DNA of 64,000 nt from Bacteroidetes bacterium 46-16 (lineage in GTDB: Bacteria > Bacteroidota > Bacteroidia > Chitinophagales > Chitinophagaceae), in assembly GCA_001897835.1 (NCBI GenBank), contig MKUN01000029.1, positions 1-64,000 of the forward strand, given 5' to 3'. The translations under genes and the position numbers were made by a program. Below, piece after piece: positions 20,901 to 29,633 of the stretch. Below the pieces are notes generated by a model. That model was not told the DNA's origin, searched no databases, and saw only the letters and a program-made list of their open reading frames with translations. Every line of letters begins with the position of its first letter. Positions within the stretch are counted from its first letter, which is position 1.

Positions 20901-21396
20901 TCATCTGCATATTGAATTGCGAATTGAGTGTTACATCCTGGTTGTTACCCAGGGTGATGCTCCTGCCATAGCTACCCTTGTAATCCAGTTGGTTAAAATC
21001 CACAAAATTGCGGCTGTTTACAGCATCTTCATCGTAATGATATATCGGGAATACATAGTTAGAATCAACCAATCGGCGGTCCTTATGGCTATACACTTGA
21101 GCCAGGGATACATTCAGTGTGCGGTAAGTGATGGCTACGGAGTCCGTCGCTGGCTTATGCCTCCAAACCAGCCTGCCCTGCGCTGCCAATGTAATAAAAT
21201 CCGTATCGGGTACATTAAGGATATGCACCGAACCTGGCTCAATAGAAAATGTATCCAGGCTTATGGTATCGGCAAGCGGGTAAACGGCCTTGTGCAGAGT
21301 TGACGAAAAAACACCCTGCCTGTACTGCGCCCTTAAGCACGCAGGCACAAGAAAAAGAACAAAACACCATGTAAGCCTTGATAATAGCCGCTGCAA
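17902..21396 (-). CDS. Large predicted outer-membrane beta-barrel protein, function unknown
   Basis: 1164 aa with signal sequence, alternating aromatic beta-strand pattern at C-terminus, modules [27 protein letters not shown] and [70 protein letters not shown]. Confidence 0.7.
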   Translation of the reverse strand: [1164 protein letters not shown]

Positions 21397-21451
21397 TCCC
21401 TGTGTTTTAAGGAAATGTACTTAATTTTTACGGATTGGCGCGCTCACTGCA

Positions 21452-23080
21452 TTACACCTGGAACACCCCGGTCTTGAACTCTTTTATTTCCGGGTTATGA
21501 TTTGCGGCATTCAGTCCTTCAGATATCACACGCCTTGTTTCTGCCGGGTCTATGATCTCATCCACCCACAGGCGCGCTGCTGCATAGTAAACCGAGGTCT
21601 GCGCCGTATAACGGTCGGTGATCTCTTTCAGCATCTCTTTTTCTTTCTCAGGAGCTATCTCCTGCCCTTTTGATTTGAGTGCCGCTACCTGTATCTGCAA
21701 CAATGTTTTTGCCGCCTGCTCGCCACCCATAACGGCTATGCGGGCATTGGGCCATGCGTAGATAAAACGCGGGTCGTAAGCCTTGCCGCACATAGCATAG
21801 TTGCCTGCACCGTATGAATTGCCTATGATGATGGTGATCTTCGGTACCACAGAATTGGCCACGGCATTCACCAGTTTGGCACCGTCTTTAATGATACCTG
21901 AATGCTCACTGCGGCTGCCTACCATAAAGCCGGTAACATCCTGCAGGAACACAAGGGGTATCTTTTTCTGGTTGCAGTTTTGTATAAAACGGGCCGCTTT
22001 ATCGGCACTGTCATTATAGATCACACCGCCTATCTGCACTTCGCCCTTACCGCTCTTTACTATTTTGCGCTGGTTGGCCACTATGCCTACCGCCCAGCCA
22101 TCTATACGTGCGTAGCCGCATACTATGGTCTTGCCATAGTCTTCCTTGAATTGGTCGAAGATCGAATTGTCTACTATACGTTCTATCACATCCACCACAT
22201 CGTATGGCTTGCTGTTATCCGTGGTCACGAGTCCATATATCTCTTTGGGGTCTTTGGCCGGTTCTGCAGGCTTTGCCCGGTCGAAACCTGCGCGGGGCTG
22301 CTCGCCCATTTTATCGATGATGCGGCGCACCTGGTCCAGGCACTCCTGCTCGGTATCAAATTTATAATCCGCTATGCCGCTTACTTCCGTATGTGTTTTA
22401 GCCCCGCCAAGGGTCTGTATATCCACATCTTCGCCAATTGCAGCTTTTACCAGGTAGGGCCCGGCCAGGAATATCGAACCATTACCTTCCACCATCAGGG
22501 TCTCATCGCTCATTATAGGCAGGTATGCACCGCCGGCCACACAACTGCCCATCACCGCTGCGATCTGTGTGATGCCCATAGCGCTCATCTGTGCATTGTT
22601 CCGGAATATGCGCCCAAAGTGTTCCTTATCCGGGAATATCTCGTCCTGCATGGGAAGGAACACACCCGCACTGTCCACTATATATACAACGGGTAAATGG
22701 TTCTCCATGGCTATCTCCTGCAGACGCAGGTTTTTCTTGCCTGTTATGGGAAACCATGCCCCCGCCTTTACCGTATTATCATTGGCTATGATCATGCACT
22801 GGCGGCCATGTATATAGCCCAGGCCTGCCACCGTACCGGCAGCGGGACAGCCACCATACTCTGTATACATCTCATAACCGGCAAAGGAACCTATTTCCGT
22901 AAAAATGCTGTCTTTATCCACAAGGTAGGCTATACGCTCGCGCGGGCTCATTTTACCTTTTTCTTTAGCTTTATCCATCGCTTTTTTACCGCCACCCTGG
23001 CTTATCTGTGCGTGGCGTTGCTTTACCTGGCTAACGGCCATGCGCATGGCATCTTCATTTTTATTGAATTCTAGGTCCAT
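21452..23080 (-). CDS. Acyl-CoA carboxylase carboxyltransferase (beta) subunit, methylcrotonyl/propionyl-CoA type
   Basis: MSPRERIAYLVDKDSIFTEIG...ANDNTVKAGAWFPITGKKNLRLQEIAMENHLPVVYIVDSAG...GNSYGAGNYAMCGKAYDPRFIYAWPNARIAVMGGEQAAKTL. Confidence 0.93.
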   Translation of the reverse strand: MDLEFNKNEDAMRMAVSQVKQRHAQISQGGGKKAMDKAKEKGKMSPRERIAYLVDKDSIFTEIGSFAGYEMYTEYGGCPAAGTVAGLGYIHGRQCMIIANDNTVKAGAWFPITGKKNLRLQEIAMENHLPVVYIVDSAGVFLPMQDEIFPDKEHFGRIFRNNAQMSAMGITQIAAVMGSCVAGGAYLPIMSDETLMVEGNGSIFLAGPYLVKAAIGEDVDIQTLGGAKTHTEVSGIADYKFDTEQECLDQVRRIIDKMGEQPRAGFDRAKPAEPAKDPKEIYGLVTTDNSKPYDVVDVIERIVDNSIFDQFKEDYGKTIVCGYARIDGWAVGIVANQRKIVKSGKGEVQIGGVIYNDSADKAARFIQNCNQKKIPLVFLQDVTGFMVGSRSEHSGIIKDGAKLVNAVANSVVPKITIIIGNSYGAGNYAMCGKAYDPRFIYAWPNARIAVMGGEQAAKTLLQIQVAALKSKGQEIAPEKEKEMLKEITDRYTAQTSVYYAAARLWVDEIIDPAETRRVISEGLNAANHNPEIKEFKTGVFQV

Positions 23081-23256
23081 CCCGTATTACAGTTTGTCGC
23101 AAAAATAGGGCGATATTTCCTTTAATGCCAAAAACTGTCACATGTCTGTAAAAAGAGGCAATAATCTTAATATAAAACAGGTATATGACAATAACAGATT
23201 TTTTCAAATAAAGAATATACCTCAAATTTGTTAACACGGCCTGTGCAGTAAGGTAA

Positions 23257-25497
23257 ATGAACATGAAAAAGCTACATCGTTTTATATATTTTTTATGCGT
23301 CGCAATATTACTTCATGCCGATGCATATGCTACGCACGTTTATGGTGGCGAGCTGTTATATACATACATAAGCGGCAATCAATACAAGCTAACCCTTACA
23401 TTGTATGGTGATTGCAGTGCTAATACTGGCGTATTCAATAAACTTTATACTTCTAGCCCTACCATACATATTTATCACGATAATCTACAGGATTCAACTC
23501 ATATACGCCTGCAGCCCAGTGCAAATATCGGCGAGGAAGTATCACCCGTTTGTCCTGCTGAAATAAACAATACAAGCTGCAATGGCGGTACATTACCCGG
23601 TGTTAAACGCTTCATTTATACCGGCACGGTATCATTGAACACAAATTCTGCAAACTGGCATTTTTTGTTCATAGGCGAGCTGGATGATAGTACCGGTGCA
23701 GGCCGTAGCTACCAGATAACCAATGTGAATAATGCCGGCGGCACTTATGTATATCTCGAAGCCACGCTGAATAATACAGGCGGACCAAATTCTTCTCCTT
23801 TATACACTACCATACCTACCCCTTTTTATACTGTAAATGTACCGCAACAATATAACCAGGGCGCTGTAGATGCAGATAATGATTCACTTGCTTTTCAACT
23901 GGTCAATGCCCTTGACCGCGGGAATAATGTTACCTATTATAGCGACCCTGATATAACACTATCGGGCACTAATCCCATGGTAACCGATTCAGGACAGTTT
24001 GCCTTTAATCCCCTGAACGGGCAGATGAGCTTTAAACCCTCCATATTGCAGGATGCACTTATCGTGAACAGGGTGACCGAATACAAAAATGGAGTGGCCG
24101 TGGGCAGCAGTATGCGCGAGATGACCTTCGTGGTGCTGGATAACCCTAACCTGGACTATGTGCAAAACACCGATGCCGTAAACATCACCGGTGGCTACAG
24201 TAATGGCAACAATGTAATTAACATGTGTACCGGCACATCATCGGTATCCTTTGATATACATGCAGTAGATACCCTGCAAAACCAGGTAGCAGTAAGCCAC
24301 ACCTCCCTGCCCACCGGGGCCAGCCTTACTGTTCAAAACAATAACACCACCGCTCCCGACCTCCATTTCAGCTGGAACACGGCATCAGTACCGTCAGGGG
24401 TATATAACTTTTTTGTGAGCTATAAGAACAATGCGTGCCCCATATCCACTACACAGACCATAGCTTACACCATCAACATCGTTGATCCTTTCAATGTGCT
24501 TTCCATATCCCAAACCGCAACACATTGTTATTACAATGCCGATGCAACCATCATTATTAAAAACGGGGTACTACCTGCCGATATTACCATTTTAAGCAAT
24601 GGCAACCCGGTTATCAATACGACCATCACCAACGATACGGCAACTTTTTCGCTTCCTGCAGGCACCTATACGGGCATCGTTTCGGCCCCGGGCATACCGG
24701 CCTGTTCCGCACCTTTCAGCTTCACGATAGTAGATAGCGGCGATTACCCCTTCCCGGTCGATATTTCCGGTGTGCTTAATTACTGCATTGGAGATCCTGC
24801 AACGGCACTGGTCGTTACCCCCGACAGCGATGCCATTGTGCACTGGTATACTGCAGCAGGAGATAGCCTTATTGCTGCCCCCATACCACCTACCGATACT
24901 GTGGGCATCTACACATGGTACGCAACCCAGCAGGTTGGCCCCTGCATCTCCGAAAAACAAACCGTGACCGTGCATGTATATGACAAGCCACCTATTGAGA
25001 TATTATCAGAACAAGGCACCGTATGCGTAGGCGAAATAATATATCTTGAAGCTACAGGCGGTCAAAATTACGACTGGCAGCCTTTTGATAAAATACTCAC
25101 AGACAAGGACGGCAAACCATATATCCGTGTATTCGGGCCCGAAGAATTCACGCTCTATGCCCGCTCTGCAAATGGCTGCAAAGACTCCATAAAGCTACGT
25201 TATACCAATGTGGAGCCCTGCTGCCAGTTCAGCTACCCTAACGCCTTTACACCCAACGGCGATGGCAAGAACGACCGTTTCCGTGCGCTGGTCGTCGGCA
25301 ATATGGAGTTTTACGAGCTCAGCATTTATGACCGCTGGGGCAAACGCATGTTCTGGAACAATGATCAAAACGCAGGCTGGGATGGCACCTTCAGGGGACG
25401 CCCCTGTAATGCCGATGTATATTTCTACCGTGTACACGCCATTTGCTACACCGGGCATGAGGAAGATATTACTGGCACGGTAGAATTACTGAGATAA
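23257..25497 (+). CDS. Secreted protein with gliding-motility-associated (type B) C-terminal domain
   Basis: ATHVYGGELLYTYISGNQYKLTLTLYGDCS N-terminal region; C-terminal YPNAFTPNGDGKNDRFRAL...FYELSIYDRWGKRMFWNNDQNAGWDGTFRGRPCNADVYFYRV. Confidence 0.92.
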   Translation: MNMKKLHRFIYFLCVAILLHADAYATHVYGGELLYTYISGNQYKLTLTLYGDCSANTGVFNKLYTSSPTIHIYHDNLQDSTHIRLQPSANIGEEVSPVCPAEINNTSCNGGTLPGVKRFIYTGTVSLNTNSANWHFLFIGELDDSTGAGRSYQITNVNNAGGTYVYLEATLNNTGGPNSSPLYTTIPTPFYTVNVPQQYNQGAVDADNDSLAFQLVNALDRGNNVTYYSDPDITLSGTNPMVTDSGQFAFNPLNGQMSFKPSILQDALIVNRVTEYKNGVAVGSSMREMTFVVLDNPNLDYVQNTDAVNITGGYSNGNNVINMCTGTSSVSFDIHAVDTLQNQVAVSHTSLPTGASLTVQNNNTTAPDLHFSWNTASVPSGVYNFFVSYKNNACPISTTQTIAYTINIVDPFNVLSISQTATHCYYNADATIIIKNGVLPADITILSNGNPVINTTITNDTATFSLPAGTYTGIVSAPGIPACSAPFSFTIVDSGDYPFPVDISGVLNYCIGDPATALVVTPDSDAIVHWYTAAGDSLIAAPIPPTDTVGIYTWYATQQVGPCISEKQTVTVHVYDKPPIEILSEQGTVCVGEIIYLEATGGQNYDWQPFDKILTDKDGKPYIRVFGPEEFTLYARSANGCKDSIKLRYTNVEPCCQFSYPNAFTPNGDGKNDRFRALVVGNMEFYELSIYDRWGKRMFWNNDQNAGWDGTFRGRPCNADVYFYRVHAICYTGHEEDITGTVELLR

Positions 25498-25509
25498 GCG
25501 GCACGGCGC

Positions 25510-26610
25510 TTATTCCCACTTGAATATCCTTGAGGCTACAGCGTAAATAACTATGCCCCATACAATGAGTATCAAAAGATCAGTATGCACATCCCATATA
25601 CCTGCACCTTCAAAAGCTATCTTCCTCAGCGCATCATTGAGATAGGACAGGGGCAATAAGCGGCAGAGAGGCTGCAGCCATTTAGGAAAATTATCGATCG
25701 GGAAGAAGGTACCTGCCAGCAGGAACTGGGGCAGGGTAATGATATTGGACAAGGGCGGTATCGCCGATTCGTTCTTGGCTACACTGCTGATGATGAAGCC
25801 AAAGCCCATAAACACCATCATAGCAATACCACATACAAAGAGCATCTCCAGGAAAGTGACCCAGCCATTGATAAGCGTGTAATCAAAAGCGTAGTGCCCT
25901 AATGAGATAATAATGATGGCCCCCATCATCTGGAATATCATACGCGCTATACCCTCACTCACCACGATCACTTCGCGGCGCACCGGCGTGGCAAAAAAGC
26001 GCTTGAGTACCAAGGTCTGTCGCATATTAAAGAACACAAAGGCGGTACCAAACACACCCGATGCCAGTAAAGAAAAACCCAGTTGTCCCGGCAATATGAA
26101 ATCGATCATTTTGTAATCGCGCACCTGTTCTATATGCACATCTATATCTGCCAGCTTATCTATGCGCTCCTGGAGTTCTGGGTCCATGCGCTGCATAATG
26201 TCTTTCAGTATTGATTGCAGTTGCCTCACTTTATCTTCCTGCCCCGATGTGCTGTTGAGCATTATTTTATATCGTGGTATCACGCCTTCCGGCTGCGGCT
26301 GTATGTTTATTGTTGCAGCAATATCCCCTTCGGCAAGGTCTTTCATAATGCCGGCACTATCCTTGCCTGTATCCCATTTTATTACCGGCACCTGGTGCAT
26401 TATAGCATAAAGCATATTGCTGGTATCACTGCCCGGTTCGGCAGCCACCTTTATGCTATACCCCCTGCCATTGCCCAGGAAACCGAACACCAGTATGAAT
26501 ATCAGCGGGAAAGCGATACTGAATACTATTGCCGACGGGCTTTTGAATATGGCCTGCAGGCTGGCCTTTATAAGTGCGCGCATAGCGCGGGCATTACTAT
26601 AACTGGACAT
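25510..26610 (-). CDS. ABC-2 type transporter permease
   Basis: Six-TM ABC-2 pattern; FSIAFPLIFILVFGFLGNG...LPLSYLNDALRKIAFEGAG. Confidence 0.9.
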   Translation of the reverse strand: MSSYSNARAMRALIKASLQAIFKSPSAIVFSIAFPLIFILVFGFLGNGRGYSIKVAAEPGSDTSNMLYAIMHQVPVIKWDTGKDSAGIMKDLAEGDIAATINIQPQPEGVIPRYKIMLNSTSGQEDKVRQLQSILKDIMQRMDPELQERIDKLADIDVHIEQVRDYKMIDFILPGQLGFSLLASGVFGTAFVFFNMRQTLVLKRFFATPVRREVIVVSEGIARMIFQMMGAIIIISLGHYAFDYTLINGWVTFLEMLFVCGIAMMVFMGFGFIISSVAKNESAIPPLSNIITLPQFLLAGTFFPIDNFPKWLQPLCRLLPLSYLNDALRKIAFEGAGIWDVHTDLLILIVWGIVIYAVASRIFKWE

Positions 26611-26627
26611 TATGCGGTTTTACCGCG

Positions 26628-26635
26628 CAAAGATA
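26628..26635 (-). promoter_or_regulatory. -7 element TATCTTTG upstream of ABC-2 permease
   Basis: TAnnTTTG on minus strand followed by a small hairpin GCGGT-AAA-ACCGC (26614-26626) just before the ATG. Confidence 0.45.
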
Positions 26636-26708
26636 GAGATAACTGCTAAGGGATTGTCATAAATATGTAGCATCCCCCATGGTAGCACTTATATCCGGTG
26701 CTTCCTTT

Positions 26709-27074
26709 TTACAAAGAGGCCTGGCCCGCGGAGCCCAGTTCTTTCTGCACCTTTTTAGGGAGCTTTGAGCGTATGATATCGTATGACTGGTGTACATAAT
26801 GCCTCCATTCTGCCTCTTTAAGGCTGCCAAAGCCTTTTATATTGACCCATTTATTATGTGCCATATAAGCTTGTGGAGTAATGCCCGGTCGCTCCGTCAG
26901 TTCGTCGAAATCTTCGGGGGTCACTTTGATACTGGCGCCATCCCGGGTACCATCAGCCGAAGTGATGCAAAACATCTTTTCAGCCACCATAAAACAAAGA
27001 TGATCTTCCCACTTGATACCTTCGGTTGCACCCGGGAAAGAAAGGCACATAGCGCGCAGCTTGTCAAGATCCAT
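26709..27074 (-). CDS. MmcQ/YjbR family protein
   Basis: LDKLRAMCLSFPGATEGIKWEDHLCFMVAEKMFCI...WVNIKGFGSLKEAEWRHYVHQSYDIIRSKLPKKVQKEL. Confidence 0.9.
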   Translation of the reverse strand: MDLDKLRAMCLSFPGATEGIKWEDHLCFMVAEKMFCITSADGTRDGASIKVTPEDFDELTERPGITPQAYMAHNKWVNIKGFGSLKEAEWRHYVHQSYDIIRSKLPKKVQKELGSAGQASL

Positions 27075-27129
27075 ATACTGAAAGATAATAAGCAGGCCTT
27101 ATAGCTGCAAGCAAAGAACGCCAAATGAT

Positions 27130-27137
27130 TAACTTTG
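27130..27137 (+). promoter_or_regulatory. -7 element TAACTTTG, 5 nt before ATG 27143
   Basis: TAACTTTG-CCGCC-ATG. Confidence 0.5.
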
Positions 27138-27142
27138 CCGCC

Positions 27143-27994
27143 ATGAATATATTGGATAACCTCGTGTATGATATTGGCTTGCACGACGGGAACGATACAA
27201 AGTACTACCTCTATAAAGGCTATAATGTAGTGGCTGTTGATGCTAACCCTAAATTTATTCAACAAGCTGAAAAGGAATTCAAAGAATATATTGAACAAGG
27301 CCGGCTGACCTTATTGAATATCGCCATATCGGGCGAAGAAGGCGAGGTCACCTTCAATATTAGCGAAGACGATCATTTTAGCTCTGTCGACACTGCATTT
27401 GCATCAAGGGGCGGCACTTTGCAGAAAATAACAGTACCAGCCAAACGCATATCATCCCTCTTCGAACAATATGGCATACCCTACTACTGTAAAATTGACA
27501 TAGAAGGTTATGACTCGGTTTGCCTCGGTAGTATCGACAAAAGCAAGGGTATACCGCCATATATATCTGCCGAATCGCTGGCCGAGCCAGCTGACAGGCA
27601 AATGGAAGAAAACGAAGAGCTTAAAATACTCGACCTGCTCCGGGACCTGGGCTATACCCGGTTTAAGCTAATAGACCAACATACTTTATTACCATTACAA
27701 CCCGACAAAAAATTTTATACCTTAAGCCTTACTTTACCGGCCCGTGGGCTCCGTCATATCAAAAGGAAATTCGGGATCGATAACCAGGCCACCTACAGGA
27801 AACAACTAAATGCCCAACAAGGCTATAATTTTATCAATGGTGCATCAGGACCCTTTGCTGAAGACCTCGGTGGAACCTGGTACAACTACGATACGGCAAA
27901 GAGTATGTTCCTGCGCCATATGAATGATCATTATTCGAGAAAGTTTGTAAGAAAATTTTCATTTTGGTGCGACTGGCATGCAACAATAAATTAG
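27143..27994 (+). CDS. FkbM family methyltransferase
   Basis: NLVYDIGLHDGNDTKYYLYKGYNVVAVDANPKFIQQAEKEF...PYYCKIDIEGYDSVCL. Track start is 27125, but that would place the promoter element inside the CDS. Confidence 0.82.
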   Translation: MNILDNLVYDIGLHDGNDTKYYLYKGYNVVAVDANPKFIQQAEKEFKEYIEQGRLTLLNIAISGEEGEVTFNISEDDHFSSVDTAFASRGGTLQKITVPAKRISSLFEQYGIPYYCKIDIEGYDSVCLGSIDKSKGIPPYISAESLAEPADRQMEENEELKILDLLRDLGYTRFKLIDQHTLLPLQPDKKFYTLSLTLPARGLRHIKRKFGIDNQATYRKQLNAQQGYNFINGASGPFAEDLGGTWYNYDTAKSMFLRHMNDHYSRKFVRKFSFWCDWHATIN

Positions 27995-28335
27995 CCTAAA
28001 ATAACAGCCTGCAGGATCCTTAGATCCAAAATAAATTTGGATTCGCCCCCTCCATTATCGTAACTTGCCCTTACCGCCTATTTTTTAGGATAGCGGACAA
28101 AGGGGATGAGAAAAAACCTTATGACAAACCCTGAGTGTGGGCAGGAAACGGGAAAAGAATGTGATATTTTTGGGATATTTTCACTACCCAATGCATTGAT
28201 TACCAATAAAAGTGTGGGAAATAAAAAATGTGGGAGGAGGCTGTTTTTCTTTCTTTGAAGAACGTTAAAAATATCTTCCAATAGGCCCGTGAAAAAGGAA
28301 ATAACTAAATTACAAGCCGCTACGAAGACAAGCTG

Positions 28336-29604
28336 ATGAGATACCGGATAATTGCAATAAGTATAGCAATAGCGCTGCTTGGAAGCGTTACTGCCCGAGC
28401 AGCCAAAATATTCATACCCATGGATGCCGAGACCCAGGCTGAACACCTCAAAGCTTACGGTATAGCATACGCTGCCCTTACTGAAGGCATAAAGGTCGAT
28501 TGGCTGCTAAATTACAAAGGAGGCAGCTTTGGTATGGACCAGGCTGGTGATATCGAAAGGCTCTGCAAACTGCGCGGTGTCAATTACGAACTGATGAGCG
28601 ATGCACAATACCTGGGCGTATTAGAGAAAATATCCGACCCCGATTTCAACGGTGATATCATCAAATTAGAAAAAGCGCCCAAAATTGCGGTATACACTCC
28701 ACCCAATAAGCGTCCATGGGACGATGCTGTAACTATGGTGCTTACCTATGCCGAAATTCCCTATGACAAGGTATATGATGATGAAGTGCTGGATGGCAAA
28801 CTACCTGAATATGACTGGCTGCACCTGCACCACGAAGATTTTACCGGGCAGTATGGCAAGTTCTGGGCACAGTACCGCAATACTGCATGGTACCAGGAAG
28901 ATGTACGCCAGGCAGAGTCTATGGCAGCTAAACACGGCTTCAAAAAAGTGTCGCAGCTGAAGCTGGCCGTAGCAAAGAAGATACGCAACTTCGTTGCGGG
29001 CGGTGGTTATCTCTTCGCTATGTGCTCAGCTACGGACACTTATGATATTGCCCTTTCTGCTGACAATACCGATATCTGCGATGTACCTTTCGATGGCGAC
29101 CCTATAGCTCCTGACGCCCAGCAAAAGCTTGACTTCACCCAATGCTTCGCGTTTAAGGATTTCAATATCAGTATTAATCCATACGAGTATGAGTTTTCCG
29201 ATATTGACAATACCAATTTCCGGAAGGTACCGATGGATATCGACTATTTTACCCTCTTTACATTCTCGGCCAAGTTTGATCCCGTGCCCGCTATGCTCTG
29301 CCAGGACCATACCACTACCATAAAAGGTTTTATGGGACAGACCACTGCCTTCCGTAAAGACAAATTAAAAACGAGCGTGCTCGTTATGGGTGAGAACAAA
29401 ACAGCTAATGAGGCACGTTATATACATGGTGAATTCGGCAAAGGTACATGGACCTTCTATGGCGGCCACGATCCCGAAGATTACCAGCACATCATCGGCG
29501 ACCCGCCAACAGACCTGAGCCTGCACCCCACATCGCCGGGCTACCGCCTGATACTCAATAATGTGCTTTTCCCGGCAGCAAAGAAAAAACCAAGAAAAAC
29601 GTAG
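28336..29604 (+). CDS. Conserved exported Bacteroidetes protein; homologues are often labelled 'asparagine synthetase B' from memory of annotations, function unproven
   Basis: Signal peptide; IFIPMDAETQAEHLKAYGIAYAALTEGIKVDWLLNYKGGSFGMD; YGGHDPEDYQHIIGDPPTDLSLHPTSPGYRLILNNVLFPAAKKK. Confidence 0.65.
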   Translation: MRYRIIAISIAIALLGSVTARAAKIFIPMDAETQAEHLKAYGIAYAALTEGIKVDWLLNYKGGSFGMDQAGDIERLCKLRGVNYELMSDAQYLGVLEKISDPDFNGDIIKLEKAPKIAVYTPPNKRPWDDAVTMVLTYAEIPYDKVYDDEVLDGKLPEYDWLHLHHEDFTGQYGKFWAQYRNTAWYQEDVRQAESMAAKHGFKKVSQLKLAVAKKIRNFVAGGGYLFAMCSATDTYDIALSADNTDICDVPFDGDPIAPDAQQKLDFTQCFAFKDFNISINPYEYEFSDIDNTNFRKVPMDIDYFTLFTFSAKFDPVPAMLCQDHTTTIKGFMGQTTAFRKDKLKTSVLVMGENKTANEARYIHGEFGKGTWTFYGGHDPEDYQHIIGDPPTDLSLHPTSPGYRLILNNVLFPAAKKKPRKT

Positions 29605-29633
29605 TATTGTGCCTGAACGTTTTGATCAGCCAG

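Noticed and set aside
21902-22696. 264-aa plus-strand ORF
   Set aside because: Antisense shadow of the acyl-CoA carboxylase gene.
28215-28235. Paired TGGGA motifs (AGTGTGGGAAATAAAAAATGTGGGA) resembling MraZ boxes
   Set aside because: Only two copies, 16 bp apart, no mraZ/mraW nearby; probably chance in a G-rich intergenic stretch.
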